Assembly (NCBI GenBank): GCA_003242495.1
Contig: QGUO01000202.1
Span: 1-6,580, forward strand
Direction: 5' to 3'
From: Pseudomonadota bacterium
Lineage (GTDB): Bacteria > Pseudomonadota > Gammaproteobacteria > Steroidobacterales > Steroidobacteraceae
Length of the DNA stretch: 6,580 bases
Below are positions 5,279-6,580 of this stretch, piece after piece (the stretch's first letter is position 1; each line of letters opens with the position of its first letter). Position numbers and translations under genes: made by a program. The notes under the pieces are model-generated. The model had not been told where the DNA came from. It searched no databases and saw only the letters and a program-made list of their open reading frames with translations.

Positions 5279-6580
5279 ATGTCCTGGGAAACCATCATCG
5301 GTCTGGAAATCCACGCGCAGCTCGCGACGAAGAGCAAGATCTTCTCCGAGAGCCCGACGGCTTACGGCGCGGCGCCCAACACGCAGGCCAATCTCGTCGA
5401 TCTCGGCTATCCGGGCGTGCTGCCCGTGCTCAACCGCGAGGCGGTGCGCATGGCCGTGAAGTTCGGCCTGGCGGTGGGCGCGACCATCGAGCGACGCTCG
5501 ATTTTCGCGCGCAAGAACTACTTTTATCCTGATTTGCCGAAGGGCTATCAGATCAGCCAGTACGAGAAGCCCATCGTCGCGCAGGGCGCGATCGAGATCG
5601 TGCTCGAGGATGGCACGCGCAAGACCATCGGCATCACCCGTGCGCACCTCGAGGAGGACGCCGGCAAGTCGTTGCACGAGGACTTTCAAGGGTTCTCGGG
5701 CATCGACCTCAATCGCGCGGGCACGCCCTTGCTCGAGATCGTCTCCGAGCCGGACATGCGCTCGGCGAAGGAAGCGGTGGCGTACATGAAGAAGATCCAC
5801 ACGCTGGTGCGCTATCTCGAGATCTGCGACGGCAACATGCAGGAGGGCTCGTTCCGCTGCGACGCCAACGTCTCGGTGCGTCGCGTGGGGCAGCACGAGT
5901 TCGGCACGCGCTGCGAGATCAAGAACCTCAATTCCTTCCGTTTCATCGAGAAGGCCATCAACTACGAGGTCGCGCGCCAGATCGACGTGCTGGAAAGCGG
6001 CGGCAAGGTGGTGCAGGAGACGCGTCTGTACGACCCGGACAAGGGCGAGACACGCTCGCTGCGCTCGAAGGAGGAGGCGAACGACTATCGCTACTTCCCC
6101 GACCCGGATCTCCTGCCGTTGGTGCTCGACGACGCCTTCATCGACTCGGTGCGCGCCACGCTGCCGGAGCTGCCGGACCAGAAGTCGGCCCGCTACCAGG
6201 AGGCCTTCGGTCTGTCGGCGTACGATGCCGGCGTGCTCACGGCCAGTCGCGAGATGGGCGATTACTACGAGCGCGTGGTTGCCGAGCTCGAGCGGCTGAC
6301 GAAGTCGGGCGAGCCGAAGCTCGCGGCCAACTGGGTGATGGGCGAGCTGTCGGCCGCGCTCAACGCGGACGGCATCGACATCACGGCGTCGCGCATCGAC
6401 GCCGAGCGCCTGGCCGGACTGCTCGCGCGCATCGTCGACCAGACGATCTCGGGCAAGATCGCCAAGGAGGTGTTCGAGGTGATGTGGAACGAGGGCAAGG
6501 ATGCCGACACCATCATCGAGGCCAAGGGCCTGAAGCAGATCACCGACACCGGCGCCATCGAGCAGGTCATCGACCAGGTG
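5279..6580 (+). CDS. gatB: Asp/Glu-tRNA amidotransferase subunit GatB, 3' end beyond window
   Basis: GatB binds the mischarged tRNA, activates its Glu or Asp side chain with ATP and accepts ammonia from GatA. The first 434 residues are present without a stop; full-length GatB is usually about 475-480 residues, so roughly 45 are missing. Visible: GLEIHAQL (8-15), with Glu10 and His12 of the kinase-site motif; YFYPDLPKGYQISQYEKP (81-98); ITRAHLEEDAGKSLH (119-133); the GatB signature IDLNRAGTPLLEIVSEP (142-158); CDGNMQEGSFRCDANVSVR (183-201); GTRCEIKNLNSFRFIEKAI (209-227); and NDYRYFPDPDLLPLVL (268-283). The helical and tail domains that contact tRNA follow (about 300 onward), including KLAANWVMGELSAALN (347-362) and SGKIAKEVFE (391-400). 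No frameshift or missing motif is seen. Third gene of gatCAB, 56 bases after gatA. Confidence 0.97.
   Translation, partial: MSWETIIGLEIHAQLATKSKIFSESPTAYGAAPNTQANLVDLGYPGVLPVLNREAVRMAVKFGLAVGATIERRSIFARKNYFYPDLPKGYQISQYEKPIVAQGAIEIVLEDGTRKTIGITRAHLEEDAGKSLHEDFQGFSGIDLNRAGTPLLEIVSEPDMRSAKEAVAYMKKIHTLVRYLEICDGNMQEGSFRCDANVSVRRVGQHEFGTRCEIKNLNSFRFIEKAINYEVARQIDVLESGGKVVQETRLYDPDKGETRSLRSKEEANDYRYFPDPDLLPLVLDDAFIDSVRATLPELPDQKSARYQEAFGLSAYDAGVLTASREMGDYYERVVAELERLTKSGEPKLAANWVMGELSAALNADGIDITASRIDAERLAGLLARIVDQTISGKIAKEVFEVMWNEGKDADTIIEAKGLKQITDTGAIEQVIDQV

Noticed and set aside
5174..5896. Minus-strand open frame of 240 codons opposite the gatA end and gatB
   Set aside because: It runs across the gatA-gatB boundary and antisense to conserved GatB motifs; a shadow frame.
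1..6580. Novel system, mobile element, CRISPR array, prophage or structural RNA gene
   Set aside because: All coding space is taken by mreBCD-mrdA and gatCAB with tight spacing. I saw no direct-repeat array, transposase, attachment site or tRNA-like fold, and no gap longer than 183 bases.

Overview
The window is a compact, G+C-rich chromosomal segment holding two divergently transcribed housekeeping operons. It looks like a gammaproteobacterium. The MreB, PBP2 and GatB sequences read like gammaproteobacterial orthologues recalled from memory, and back-to-back mreB and gatC is the arrangement known from Pseudomonas and relatives. mreD running directly into mrdA, rather than into the maf/rng genes, points away from Pseudomonas proper and towards lineages such as Xanthomonadales or Steroidobacter-like bacteria. 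That placement is inference from memory, not from a search.

Left part, minus strand (1-3291): mreB, mreC, mreD and the first 196 codons of mrdA (PBP2). These are the core of the Rod system (elongasome), which builds lateral-wall peptidoglycan. MreB is the actin-like filament, MreC and MreD are the membrane and periplasmic regulators, and PBP2 is the transpeptidase that MreC activates. Start codons are ATG (mreB), TTG (mreC), GTG (mreD) and ATG (mrdA). mreC and mreD overlap by 11 bases, and mreD and mrdA are 3 bases apart. A 79-base gap with a strong hairpin separates mreB from mreC.

Middle (3292-3474): a 183-base divergent control region, the only relatively A+T-rich stretch. It has a convincing extended -10 promoter for mreB, a weaker -10 for gatC, and a gatC leader that can fold into two mutually exclusive hairpins.

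Right part, plus strand (3475-6580): gatC, gatA and gatB (gatB cut by the window edge), the three subunits of the tRNA-dependent amidotransferase that converts Glu-tRNA(Gln) and/or Asp-tRNA(Asn) to the correctly charged forms. gatC and gatA overlap in ATGA. gatA and gatB are separated by 56 bases with a perfect 11-bp hairpin.

I found no mobile element, CRISPR array, tRNA/rRNA gene, toxin or defence gene, and no unknown protein-coding gene. The protein content is ordinary and the genes look intact. What merits a second look is regulatory: the overlapping divergent promoters, a possible leaderless in-frame upstream start for gatC, an attenuator-like leader, intercistronic hairpins in both operons, an mreB start without a Shine-Dalgarno sequence, and a few unusual residues in MreB.
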